From positions 2,963,501 through 3,027,500 of the forward strand of contig JAGTYA010000026.1 in NCBI GenBank assembly GCA_024291935.2: a stretch of DNA of 64,000 bases. Reading direction: 5' to 3'. The translations under genes were made by a program, and so were the position numbers. The notes beneath the pieces were generated by a model. The model made no database searches. It saw only the letters and a program-made list of their open reading frames with translations, and was not told the origin of the DNA. How positions within the stretch are numbered: the stretch's first letter is position 1; the number at the start of each line of letters is the position of its first letter. Below are positions 44,021-54,060 of the stretch, piece by piece. This DNA comes from Okapia johnstoni. Taxonomy: Eukaryota > Chordata > Mammalia > Artiodactyla > Giraffidae.

Positions 44021-44061
44021 ATTGCATAAAAATGATAGGAAAAAGTATCTGGTGGGTGCTC

Positions 44062-44388
44062 AGTGAACAATAGGTGAAGGTGTGGGAGGGATAGGTGGAA
44101 GGGGAGATGGATGGGTGGGTGGGATGTTGGGATGATGGATGGGTTAGCAACACCCCTAGGAAGCTAAGTGGGTCCGATGGTGGGAGAATATTTCTGGTAG
44201 ATGCACAATGAACAGCAGATGAATGTATGAGATTGATGAATGGGTGGTTGAAAAGAATGGGTGACTGGTTGGATGGATGGTTGGATGGATAGATGGGCGG
44301 ATTGATGGATGGATAGATGAATATATGGCGGCTGGGTGGATGGATGGAAGGATGAATGGACAGGATGGGTGGATAGGTGAATGGATGA
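44062..44388. repeat. Degenerate (TGGA)n-type satellite
   Basis: About 330 bp of tgga/tggg/tgaa tetramers with irregular interruptions, including two copies of a gaacagcagatgaatg/gaacaataggtgaagg-like word. Confidence 0.9.
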
Positions 44389-44397
44389 ACAGATAAA

Positions 44398-44592
44398 GAA
44401 CTTCCTTAGTGATTCAGTGGTAAAGGATTCACCTGCCAATACAGGAGACACGGGTTCAATCCCTGGATCGGGAAGATCCCCTGGAGAAGTGAATGACAAC
44501 CCACTCCAGTATCCTTGCCTGGGAAATCCCATGGACAGAGGAGCCTGGCGGGCTGCAGTCCATGGGGTCGCGAAGAGTCAGACAACAACAAC
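44398..44592 (+). mobile_element. Bov-tA SINE inserted at the satellite edge
   Basis: Head 'cttccttagtgattcagtgg', monomer, and an (aac)n tail. Flanked by 9-bp direct repeats acagataaa at 44389-44397 and 44593-44601. Confidence 0.94.
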
Positions 44593-44601
44593 ACAGATAA
44601 A

Positions 44602-45184
44602 CCTCCTCCACTCCCCTTTACTGCCCATCAGAACTGTCTTCAGCTGTGACTTGTCTCCCTGGCCACGGCCGAGAGCGCCACCTGCCCTGGGGCTTTCCCT
44701 CAATGGAGGGGCTTGGTTCCCCCTCCCGCACCCCACATCTGCCTGATGGAGGCAGACTGGCTCTGGATGCCTGGAGCACCCCGGGGACCGGCCCCCTCCA
44801 CCTGCTGCTGCCGGGGTGTTCCAGCTGATGTCTCCTCCAGCAGCTCTGCTGTAGGCGGGCCACAGCTCCCAATTAAACTGTTGAGGTGACAAAAGACCCC
44901 GGGCAATCATGTGATTAAAAATAACCGGGGCAGGCTGAGGCTGTCCCGAGAGCCTATCGGCGCGGGCGGGGGGGAGGGGGAGGGGAAGGAGGGCTTCAAT
45001 CCCAGCCCTCTGACGCCATCACCCCGGGGAGGGTGCTTCTGCCTCTCCCTGTTTACAGCCGCAGGATGTGTGAGACCCGGAGACGACCACTGAAGGAGGG
45101 TGTTCTGGGGGCACTGGGTGCGGGAAGGGTGGTCCCAGCATGGAGGGCGCCCAGGCCACAGCGACACAGAGCAGAGGTCAGCAT
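44602..45184. other. Unique intron, conserved-looking core
   Basis: Mostly GC-rich. 44865-44940 ('ggcaatcatgtgattaaaaa') stands out as AT-rich and non-repetitive. Confidence 0.4.
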
Positions 45185-45381
45185 AGAGGAACCCGCGTTC
45201 ACTGAGCACCTTCTGTGTTCTGGGTCTGGGTCTAGGAAAGGACCTAGGGGTTGCCTTAAAACTTCAGTGGAGTCAGATGTTAAAATTTTCATTCATACCA
45301 ATGTGAGGCCCACAGAGTCACTTATTCAGCAGGTGTTTACTGAGCACCTATGTGCCAGGTGCTGTTCAAGCTGTTGGAGAT
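45185..45381 (-). mobile_element. Ancient MIR/L2-type repeat, part 1
   Basis: 'gttcactgagcaccttctgt' and 'tgtttactgagcacctatgt' + gccaggtgctg are hallmarks of MIR/L2 3' sequence read antisense. The copy continues after the BovB at 46049. Confidence 0.65.
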
Positions 45382-46040
45382 TGTTGTTGTTCAGTTGCTA
45401 AGTCGTGTCCGACTCTTTGCAACCCCACGGGCTGCAGCATGCCAGTCTTCCCTGTTCTTCACCATCTCGTGGAGTTTGCTCAAACTCATGTCTACTGAGT
45501 TAGTGGTGCCATCCAACCATCTCATCCTCTGTCATGCCCTTCTCCTCCTGCCTTCAGTCTTTCTCAGCATCAGGATCTTTTCCAGTGAGTAGGCTCTTTG
45601 CATCAAGTGGCAAAAGTATTGGAGCTTCAGCGTTGGCATCAGTCCTTCCAATGAATATTCAGGATTGATTTCCTTTAGGATTGACTGGTTTGATCTCCTT
45701 GCAGTCCAGGGGACTCTCGAGAGTCTTCTCCAATACCACAGTTCGGAAGCATCAATTCTTCAGCACTCAGCCTTCTTTATGGCCCAACTCTACATGACTA
45801 CTAGAAAAACCATAGCTTTGACTCTCCAGACCTTTGTTGGCAAAGTGATGTCTCTGCTTTTTGATACGCTGTCTAGGTTTGTCATAGCTTTCCTTCTAAG
45901 GAGAAAGAGTCTTTTAATTTCATGGCCACAGTCACTGTCCACAGTGACTTTGGAGCCCAAGAAGATAAAGTCTGTCACTGTTTCCATTTCTTCCCCTTTT
46001 ATTTGTCATGAAGTGATGGGACCAGATGCCATGATCTTAG
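45382..46040 (-). mobile_element. BovB LINE, 5'-truncated
   Basis: About 660 bp of antisense BovB, from its 3' end ('ttgttgttcagttgctaagt') up to the region after the RT domain ('gatgccatgatcttag'). Possible direct repeats ttggagat (45374-45381) and ttggggat (46041-46048) flank it. Confidence 0.93.
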
Positions 46041-46130
46041 TTGGGGATCAATCAGTGAGTAAATGCAAAAACTCTGCCCTCAGGAAGCCCCTCGTCTGCC
46101 TGGTCCTGTGATTGATCATCCAGGGTCTCC
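46041..46130 (-). mobile_element. Ancient MIR/L2-type repeat, part 2
   Basis: 'aatgcaaaaactctgccctc' is the sequence expected to follow part 1 in this repeat family. Confidence 0.55.
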
Positions 46131-46580
46131 ATCTAGCAAAAAAAGGCCAGGCTGGGGTCCTGTGCCCCCTCGCATGGTTTGTTTCAGGCTCATCTCCTGG
46201 ATAAGAGGGGCTCTGATGTGACAGCCGGCTGCTTGGTTAGGAAGTTGGGGGATCTTTCCTTTCTGTGTCCTTAACCAAATGGAAACAGACTCCAGGAACT
46301 GAATTGGCTTCAGGTCACAGGATAAGTGGAAAGGGGCCTCGTCTGGTCCAAGCTGACCCCGGCCTGTGGCTGCACACTTTCCGGCCAACTCTCAGGTCAG
46401 CTCATTTCTCAATTCAACATTGAGCACAAATGTGTCTCCTGTTGATTTTTACAGGTTGGGCACAACCTCTCTTCCAAGGTCATGAGCAAAGCACCATTTT
46501 CACAGAATAGACTACCGAGTTCATCTTTTAATTATGCTTTATTGAGGTGTTTTTCTTTCTCTGAAAAATAGTACATTCCT
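46131..46580. other. Unique intron
   Basis: No recognised exon. The last 70 bp are LINE-like. Confidence 0.45.
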
Positions 46581-46590
46581 CATAGAAAAT

Positions 46591-46870
46591 ATCAGAGAAG
46601 GCAGTGGCACCCCACTCCAGTCCTCTTGCCTGGAAAATCCCATGGACGGAGGAGCCTGGTGGGCTGCAGTCCATGGGGTCGCTAAGAGTCGGACACGCCT
46701 GAGCGACTTCACTTTCACTTTTCCCTTTCATGCACTGGAGAAGGAAATGGCAACCCACTCCAGTATTCTTGCCTGGAGAATCCCAGGGATGGCGGAGCCT
46801 GGTGGGCTGCCGTCTATGGGGTCACATAGAGTCGGACACGACTGAAGTGACTTAGCAGCAGCAGCAGCAG
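46591..46870 (+). mobile_element. Bov-A2 SINE (dimer of BovA monomers)
   Basis: Two BovA monomers in tandem, joined by the typical tcactttcacttttc linker near 46720, and ending in (AGC)n. Flanked by perfect 10-bp direct repeats catagaaaat at 46581-46590 and 46871-46880. This is the only dimeric Bov-A2 I see in the window. Confidence 0.96.
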
Positions 46871-46880
46871 CATAGAAAAT

Positions 46881-47019
46881 CTAGAAAATATAAAAAAGAA
46901 AATTAAAATCACCTGTTACCCCACCATTGAGAGACACACATTGTTAACATTCTAGGGCATTTCCCCCCATTTTTTAATTTCCCAACCAAAACATCCCTGG
47001 TTCCTTCAACAGCTGCTCA
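46881..47019. other. Old LINE-like 3' sequence
   Basis: 'tataaaaaagaaaattaaaa' followed by 'tcacctgttaccccaccatt' resembles the sequence at 16345-16400; the family is unresolved. Confidence 0.4.
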
Positions 47020-47027
47020 TCTAAAAG

Positions 47028-47232
47028 GGTTGAAAAAGTGAAAGTAAAAGTCACTCAGTCATGTCCGACTCTTTGCGACCCCATGGATTATACGGTCCAT
47101 GGAATTCTCTAGGCCAGACACTGGAGTGGGTAGCCGTTCCCTTCTCCAGGGGATCTTCCTAACCCAGGGATTGAACCCAGGTCTCCCGCATTGCAGGCAG
47201 ATTCTTTACCAGCTGAGCCACCGGGGAAGCCC
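47028..47232 (-). mobile_element. Bov-tA SINE
   Basis: Reverse complement: 'agtcactcagtcatgtccga' to 'ccagctgagccaccggggaa'. Flanked by 8-bp direct repeats tctaaaag at 47020-47027 and 47233-47240. Confidence 0.94.
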
Positions 47233-47240
47233 TCTAAAAG

Positions 47241-47416
47241 CGTTTCCAGACCTTCAATCATGATGGCGAAAAGCCCAGCATCTTTTGTACCCACTTGGCT
47301 GGCCCTTCATCACATGTGGAGGCCACTCAAAGTGACTATGACGTTCCAGATTAGGGCTGAATTACGGAGTGTTGTCTTTTTCACTGGCAAATATTAAGAG
47401 AATTGTAAGGGGCTTG
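47241..47416. other. Unique intron
   Basis: No recognised feature. Confidence 0.45.
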
Positions 47417-47522
47417 GGGATTCCCTGGCAGCCCGGTGGTTGGGATTCGGCGCTGTCCCTGCCAGGGGCCTGGGGCCCCCTCTCTGGTCGGGAACTAAGC
47501 TGCCAGAGCCACGCGGTGCAGT
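47417..47522 (+). mobile_element. CHR-type SINE, diverged
   Basis: Head 'gggattccctggcagcccgg' and 'ggtcgggaactaagctgcca' are recognisable; the B box is mutated. Confidence 0.8.
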
Positions 47523-47544
47523 GTTGAAAAGTTACAATTTCGTG

Positions 47545-48242
47545 TGTGTGTCCAGCATGAAAGGACCCCCACACTCAGTTAATTAGCACACCCTTCACCT
47601 CACTTATCTCCTGTGTGTCTCTTTTTTGGGTGAGAACATCCAAATTTATTCTCTTGGCAAATTTCAGCTTTGTGACAGTGTGATCAGCTGTGGTCACCAT
47701 GCTGTACATTAGGTCCTCAGACCTGATTTGTCTCATTACTGAAACCTGGTACCATTGGCTGCATGTCCCGTCGCCCCCAGCCTATTCCCTGACAACCACC
47801 ATTCTACTCTCTGTTTATATGAGGTGTGTTTTTTTTTTTTGATTCCACATATAAATGAGATCTTGTGGTATTTGTCTTTCTCTGACTTATCTTACTTAGC
47901 AGAATGTCCTCCAGGTTCACCCATGTTGTCACAGGTGGCAGGATTTCCGTTTTCTGGCTGAATAATCTACCGCTCACGTACACCGCATTTTCTTTGTTCA
48001 TCCATCCATCCACGGATGTTTCGGTTGCTTCCATACCTCGGCTATTGTGAAAATTCACCGATGAATCTGGGAGTACAGTTCTCTCTTTGAGACAGTGATT
48101 TCATTTATTTGGGATGAATACCCAGCAGTGGGATTGCTGGGTGATACGCTAGTTCTCGTTTTAATTTTCGGGGGAATCTCCATACTGTTTTCCATCGTGG
48201 CTACACCCAGTTTGCATTCCCACTGACAGTGCACAGCATTGA
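47545..48242 (-). mobile_element. L1 LINE 3' region
   Basis: The clearest antisense L1 3' end in the window: 'accaccattctactctctgt', 'gattccacatataaatgaga', 'tcacccatgttgtcacaggt' and 'actgttttccatcgtggcta', in continuous order for about 650 bp. Confidence 0.92.
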
Positions 48243-48284
48243 AAGGGAGCCTTTCTTGGGCACTGGGGAAATCAGGGTGTTGAA

Positions 48285-48490
48285 GTTGAAAGACCGGGGA
48301 CTTTGGGATATGACAGACCTGGGTCTCGGTCCTGGTTCCTTTGATGTGTGATCCCTGGGCTCCAGGTTCAACCGTCTGTAAAATGGGGGTAATCATGCTC
48401 CTTTGAAAGACTGTCAGGAGGCACACAGGATCGTATGCAGAGTGCTTGCTGCCTGGTATGTGCAGAGCAACGATTATAATAGTAGCTAAA
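48285..48490 (+). mobile_element. MIR SINE
   Basis: 'gacctgggtctcggtcctgg', 'ccgtctgtaaaatgggggta' and 'agagtgcttgctgcctggta' follow the MIR order in sense orientation. Confidence 0.82.
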
Positions 48491-48584
48491 AATAAAAATA
48501 AACCAGTGGGCTTCGAGGCCCAGGGCAGCCCTACTAGGAAAGCTGGGTTGAGGAGCCGAGTGGGGCTCTGCCCAGTCCCCTCAG

Positions 48585-48606
48585 GCTGCCGGTACAGAAT
48601 CGCACA
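48585..48606 (-). mobile_element. MaLR LTR, fragment 1
   Basis: 'ggctgccggtacagaatcgc' is the start of an antisense MaLR LTR; interrupted by the BovB that follows. Confidence 0.6.
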
Positions 48607-48780
48607 GTTGTTCAGTCACTAAGTCATGTCCAGTTCTTTGCAACCCCATGGACTGCAGCACGCCAGGCTTTCCTGTCCTCCGCCATCTCCCGGAGTTTGC
48701 TCAAATTCATGTCCATAGAGTAGGTGATGCCATCTGAACATCTCATCCTCTGCCACCCTTTCCCCTTTTGCCTTCAACAA
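48607..48780 (-). mobile_element. BovB 3' fragment nested in the LTR
   Basis: 'ttgttcagtcactaagtcat' through 'gaacatctcatcctctgcca' to 'cccttttgccttcaac': the antisense BovB 3' end, about 175 bp. Confidence 0.92.
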
Positions 48781-49110
48781 ACAGGGTAGCTTAAACAGTG
48801 TGCATTTATTTTCTCCCAGTCCTGGGGGCTGGACATCCGAGATCAGAGTGTGGGCAGCTGTGGTCCCTCCTGAGGCCTCTCTGCCTGGCTTGTGATGCTG
48901 CCTTCTTGCTGTGTCCTCACGTGGTCATCCCTCTGTACCCGTGGGTCCCTGATCACCGTCTGTGTGTCCAGAATTCCTCTTCCTGTGACCCCAGGCCTAC
49001 TGGATTAGACCCCTCCGTATGACCGCATTTAACCTTTGTCACCTCTTTGAAGGCCCCATCTCCCAACCCAGTCACGTTCTGGGATGCTGAGAGTTTGACA
49101 TATGCATTCT
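48781..49110 (-). mobile_element. MaLR LTR (MST/MLT1-like), fragment 2
   Basis: 'gggtagcttaaacagtgtgc', 'ctgggggctggacatccgag', 'gctgtgtcctcacgtggtca' and 'agtttgacatatgcattct' in antisense LTR order. Confidence 0.85.
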
Positions 49111-49114
49111 GTGC

Positions 49115-49323
49115 TTGCATGCATGCATGCTTAGTTGCTCAGTCCTACTCTTTGCGACCCCATGGACTGTAGCCCACCAGACTCCTCTGTCCATGGGGAT
49201 TCTCCAGGCATGAATACTGGAGTGGATTGCCATGCCCTCCTTCAGGGGATCTTCCCAATGCAGGGATCAAACCCACGTCTCCTGTGTCTCCTGCGTTGCA
49301 GGTGGATTCCATCAGGGAAGCCT
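49115..49323 (-). mobile_element. Bov-tA SINE
   Basis: Preceded by (GCAT)n, then 'agttgctcagtcctactctt' to 'gattccatcagggaagcctc'. The tRNA-derived end is partly deleted. Confidence 0.92.
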
Positions 49324-52237
49324 CATGCATCGTGGGTTGGTGGGCAGAGGGGAACACAGTTCAGCCCAGAGCAGCCTCTTGGGGATCTACACGGCACTGG
49401 TTGATGTCACCCTAGAAGGCTTAGTATCTGGAGCAGAACAGAACACACAGGCCCTCCAGTAGGCACAAAGCTGAGCGGGTGAGAGCCGATGAGAAGGGGG
49501 CCTGGGTGCAGAGGCCGGTGCACGTCCCTGCCCTGATGGCTGCAGGGTCTCCCCAGGGGTGAGCAGGCGAGGAGAGGAGGCCTTTGTTGCAGGTGGGCTC
49601 CTGCCTTCCTCTGGGAGGAGGAGAAAGGATGAAGGGAGAGCAGCCCGGGTGTGGGCTGGGGGGTGTGCACCCCAAGTGCACATGGCCTGATGCATTTGGT
49701 CCCTGGTGGGTGTGGCTCACTGGCCGCACCAAGTCACTGGGTAACACGCCAAGGAGGTATATCCCGCTACCAGGTGTCCAAACCAAGATGCCGAAAGAGG
49801 CAACGTCTTGGCTGGAGAAACTCAGTAGCCTTGCTCGTCGGCACCACAAGGGCTGTCGGAACTCCATTTGGCCCCAGTTCTTGGGTTAAAAGTCCTTCGT
49901 TCGGGCCGCGGACCCCTGCCCTGCCTTGGACCTGTTCTGTGCCCCTGGGTCCTGATCCCCATTTGAGGTCATGGCAGGGCCCCTGGGGGCCGATGGGCAG
50001 TGCGTGGACTTCGGAGCCTCCCAGAATCGGTGCCGTCCTGAGCGTCCCTGGAGGGAGCATAACGGTTCCTTTACTGATGCTGCTGTATTTGCCACTTCCG
50101 CCGAAGAGCAGCGTCTTTTCTGGCAGGTTGGGCCTCCGGCTCATCCTCCACCCTCCCTGCTTCCCGTCTGCGTGTCAGGATGGCGGGCTGATGAGCAGCC
50201 CACTGCGGAAAGATGGAAGGGCAGCACCGCACGGCCGTCCTTCACCGCCTCTTGATGTGTTGAAATAGGAAGATGAGTTTGGGGCCTCACCTGACCAGAA
50301 CAGGTGTGCACACCGGGTGTGCAGACTCCAGGGCCGTCAACACGCAGGGGACAGGCCGCCCCCTCCATGTGTCCTAGGCCACACCGTGTACCTTCCGCGA
50401 GGCTGGGGCGGTGGCCTGTAACCAGTCCGTGAGAGCAGCTTTCCAGGGGCTGTTGTCAAGATGACCAGGCCGCGTATTTAATTTAGAGGTCGGCGCGTAG
50501 AAGGTGCACGCAGCTCAGCTTTTCTGCCAAGCCACACCGCCTCCCTCTGCAGGTTTGCTTGTTCTTCAGTTGAAGGATCTGATCTGCCAGGTCTCTCAGC
50601 ACTTGTGAAACGCGTGTCCTTTCTGTGAAGCCCCTTCCAGTCTGGTTGTGTTGCCCCTGGGGCGGCTGTGGCATCAGGACTTAAGGGACGGCCTTTGGAC
50701 CCACCATGCGTGTGAACCACTCTGTCTCTCGGCACAGACATCCACCTTGGCCCCCAAGGCCCCTGTGGCCTGGTGTGGCTCTCACGGTCCGGGTGCTTCA
50801 AACACCATTCCTACATTTCTGTCCCAGCAGACCCAGGCAAGAAACACTTCCAGAAGGTTCCCTTCACGGGCTCTCAGCCTCCACGGCTCAGGTCAGAGTC
50901 ACCTCCACCTCCAGCCCAGGTGAGGGTTTGCCATGGGCACCGGGAATCAGGGCTCAGGGGACTCCATCCAGCCCCAGCACCTCCCTTCTGGGGTTGAGTT
51001 TCGGCATCCGCTACTCTGGACCAAATTCCTTTGTTATTCCAACGGAGCTTTAATGAGTTTGGGAAACTCATCTCTCATGCACCTTTAAGACCACACGGCT
51101 TCATTTTGCATGAACACATGGCTCTTCACCGTGGGCAGGAGGAATGAGACCCCGAGGGGCGTCTCAGATGCCAGCTTCCTGCTCAGACACAGCCTGTCCT
51201 CTGGACCGGGGACCCGGTTTCTGCTTGGCTGCAGGCAGTCCTGCGTCTCCACTGGCCCTTAGATGCAGGAGGGAGCCAGGCCACAGCTCCAAGGGTCAGT
51301 CCAGCGGAAGGTTCTGGAGAAGCTACAGCTCACGTCTCGCCTGGCGTCTGTGTGATCTTGGTCAGCCCCCCACTTCGGGCCCTCGGGTCCTGTCATGTTG
51401 GCTGGGGTCACGCCACCCTCCTAGGACTCAGTAACCAGGAGGTGATCGGGTCCTCATATTGCACGGGCCTCACACCAGGCGCTGGAAGTCAGAAGGCCTG
51501 AGCCCTTGTCCTGCAGAGGAGACCCAGGCCCTCCGCTCCCTGGGTCCCGCTGGGCATCCTTGTCTTTGTCCTGCCCGTTCTCCGTGGAGCCTTGTTAACA
51601 GATGTATCTTTTGTCTTCTCATTTTTGTGCCAACTTTTGTTACTGATGGGGAGCGCATGACAGGCCTTCTCGCCATCCCTGTGGAGCCCTTAGTCTAGAA
51701 TCATCGGTCCTCTGGACACTTGAGCTGAAAGAGTGTGTGGATGGATGGCGGCCGTGCCTTCCTGGGGGAGAGCCGAGGCTGCAGCCCCACCCTGGGCAGA
51801 CTGCCCACTGCAGGCCCCCATTGGGGGCCGGCCGCCACTCTGGCCAGTTAGCACCAGAAGCGTTTACAGACATCTCCTTGGAATTGGGACATGCCCTGTA
51901 TTGGTTGCCCAACTTCTTCCCCACCTAGACCAGCTAAAAGAGCATCTTTGTCAGAGAGAAGAGGACTCGGGAAGGTGGGTGACCATCTCGGGGAGGACCC
52001 CAGAAAGGACAGGTGCCCACCTCCAAAACGCTTGCCAAGGGTCCTCCCCATGCCAAGGGCCCCTGGAGCCTCCTCTGATTCACAGGTATCAGGAGCTGCG
52101 GTGCTGTCGGGGGCACCCCTGGCACGCTGCTCCACCCACCCCACCCCCAAGGCCCCGCCCTGCGCTCTGGAGCTGGGATCTGGGAGAAAGGCGTCCGTGG
52201 CAAGTTTGCTGTGTCCCCAAGATGCCAGGGAAAGGGG
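49324..52237. other. Unique GC-rich intron
   Basis: 2.9 kb without a recognised repeat, exon or RNA gene. Numerous overlapping open frames on both strands, none resembling a known family. Confidence 0.5.
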
Positions 52238-52545
52238 AGGTTGTTGTTTTTTAACTTTTGTTCATTGATTTGTTTCTGGCTGTGCTGGGTCTTCACTGCT
52301 GCATGGGCTCGCTCTAGTTGGCAGCGAGCAGGGGCTGCTCTTGGTTGCTGTCCCCGGGCTTCTCACTGCAGCGTCTTCTGTCATTGCCGAGCGTGGACTC
52401 TAGAGCGTGGGCTTCTCAGGGGTCGCGGCTCTCAGCCTTAGTTGCTCCACAGCATGTGGATCCTCCCGGACCAGGGATCGAACCTGTCTCCCCTGCATTG
52501 GCGGGTGGATTCTCAACCACTGGACCACCAGGAAATTTCCTGAGA
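52238..52545 (-). mobile_element. Long CHR-type SINE
   Basis: Reverse complement of the long CHR form: T-rich start, 'ggctgtgctgggtcttcact', 'gggcttctcactgcagcgtc', 'cagggatcgaacctgtctcc' and end 'ctggaccaccaggaaatttc'. About 300 bp, against ~130 bp for the other CHR copies here. Confidence 0.93.
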
Positions 52546-52699
52546 AGGAAATGTATAAGCTACTGTTTCAGAGACTCCGGTCTTTCCAGGTCACTTACTG
52601 GGGAGCCCTTAGGCTCAGCTGCCTTCAGACACACTGTCGTCATCATAGGGACGTTGGTGTTGATAGTCCGTGGCATTCACAGGTCCTCACAGGTCATTG

Positions 52700-52753
52700 C
52701 CTGGCCTGAGTCCGACTGTCTGCTCATCTTCACCACCAACCCTCATGAGGCCG
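52700..52753 (-). mobile_element. MIR SINE, left part
   Basis: 'caccaccaaccctcatgagg' is the MIR 3' half read antisense. The inverted repeat starts at the next base. Confidence 0.6.
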
Positions 52754-52856
52754 CACGAGTCGGTTTTTCCATCTGAGAAGTGGGGGTACAGTCAGACCTT
52801 TCTCACGAGGCTGCTGCGAGGTACCCCCACTTCTCAGATGGAAAAACCGACTCGTG
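52754..52856. repeat. Perfect 36-bp inverted repeat with 31-nt loop
   Basis: The left arm (52754-52789, starting cacgagtcgg and ending gggggtac) is the exact reverse complement of the right arm (52821-52856, starting gtaccccc and ending actcgtg). The loop is 52790-52820. The arms lie inside MIR-derived sequence: the left arm and loop read as sense MIR, the right arm as antisense MIR. Confidence 0.99.
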
Positions 52857-53035
52857 GAGCTTGCAGTGCAGACCCCAGCGGGTGCTCGAGGGGTGAGCAG
52901 AGCCATGCGTTTCTGTCTGGGGCGGGGGGACCTGAGCAGCTGAGTGTCACCATGTCCTCGTGTGGCAGAAAGAGAAAGCCCCAGCTCTGGTCTTCCTCCT
53001 CCTCTTTCAAGGGCACTGACCCCATCCTGGGGGCC
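52857..53035. other. MIR right part, then unique intron
   Basis: 'gcgggtgctcgagggg' near 52878 may be the last MIR trace; the rest is unrecognised. Confidence 0.4.
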
Positions 53036-53130
53036 CCACCCTCATGGCCTCATCTAACGCTAATCCAAATACCATCACGTTGGAGTGTATTTCGTATAGG
53101 AATTGTGGGGACACCAACATCCAGTCCACA
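53036..53130 (-). mobile_element. MaLR LTR fragment
   Basis: 'cctcatggcctcatctaacg', 'taccatcacgttggagtgta' and 'gacaccaacatccagtccac' match the terminal part of an antisense MST-type LTR. Confidence 0.75.
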
Positions 53131-53734
53131 GATCAGTGACAAGGTTTCGGAGTCAGGGTGGGGCGGGCAGGTGTCAGGGTTGGAACAGGAGAAGCTTGAT
53201 GAGGCTGTGGACTCAGGAAGGCAGTGCGTGTCATGGGTTCATGGCCCAGGCCATTGTCCCCAAAGATACAACCTTGTTGTTTCAGAAGTAGCAGGAGAGC
53301 CCCATGGGGCGCACATGGGGGCAGGGGAGGGCCAGAGCTGGTGTCCGGCTGAGTGGCCACGTCTGTAGCTGGAGTTGCTGAGGTTGGAGCGAGGGCAGGG
53401 TGGAATAAAGCAGCCGCCCAGGCCGCCCCTCTGTGAGGCTCACCCTGGGACGCCCAGCCCAGCAGCTGCTCCTGGGGCACCTGCTAGGTTGCCTTCTGCC
53501 TGGATGGGCACCAGAGCCCGCTCCCACCCCAGAGCTCTGTGCACAGGGTCCCACGTGTGGCCCAGTGCCAAGCAACTCACTTCAGATCCCCTTCTTCCCA
53601 GGAGCATGTCCTTGGCACCACAACCCCTGGGGGTCTCAGTCTGGAGAATGGGCTCAGTGGTGGGCACGCCCAGCCAGTCCTACCTGTCAAGTGCCTTGAC
53701 TGTGCCCGGCACCCACAAGCCCACCGCATCAGTG
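53131..53734. other. Unique GC-rich intron
   Basis: No recognised feature. Confidence 0.5.
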
Positions 53735-54060
53735 TCCTGGGGCAGCCGTGACAGATGACCACACGCTGGGCAGAGAAATCAATTCTCCCACACACTGGAG
53801 GCTGGAAGTCTGAAATCAAGGTGTCCCAGGGCCACACTGCCTCCAAGGCACCAAGGGAGGGTCCCCCAGCTCCTCCCAGCTCCTGGGAGCCCTGGTGCTC
53901 TGGGCTGTGGCTGTGTCCCTCCACCCTCTGCCTCCGTCTCCACACAACCTCCCCTCCATGTCTGTGTCTCTTCTGTCCCTTTACAAGGATACTTGTCGTC
54001 AGATTTAGGGCCCACCCGGCTCACCCAGGATGACCCCAGCTCAAGACCCGTGACTTATCA
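53735..54060 (-). mobile_element. MaLR LTR (MLT1-like)
   Basis: 'ctggaggctggaagtctgaa' + atcaaggtg, 'ctccatgtctgtgtctcttc' and 'tagggcccacccggctcacc' read as the reverse complement of an MLT1-type LTR. Confidence 0.82.
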
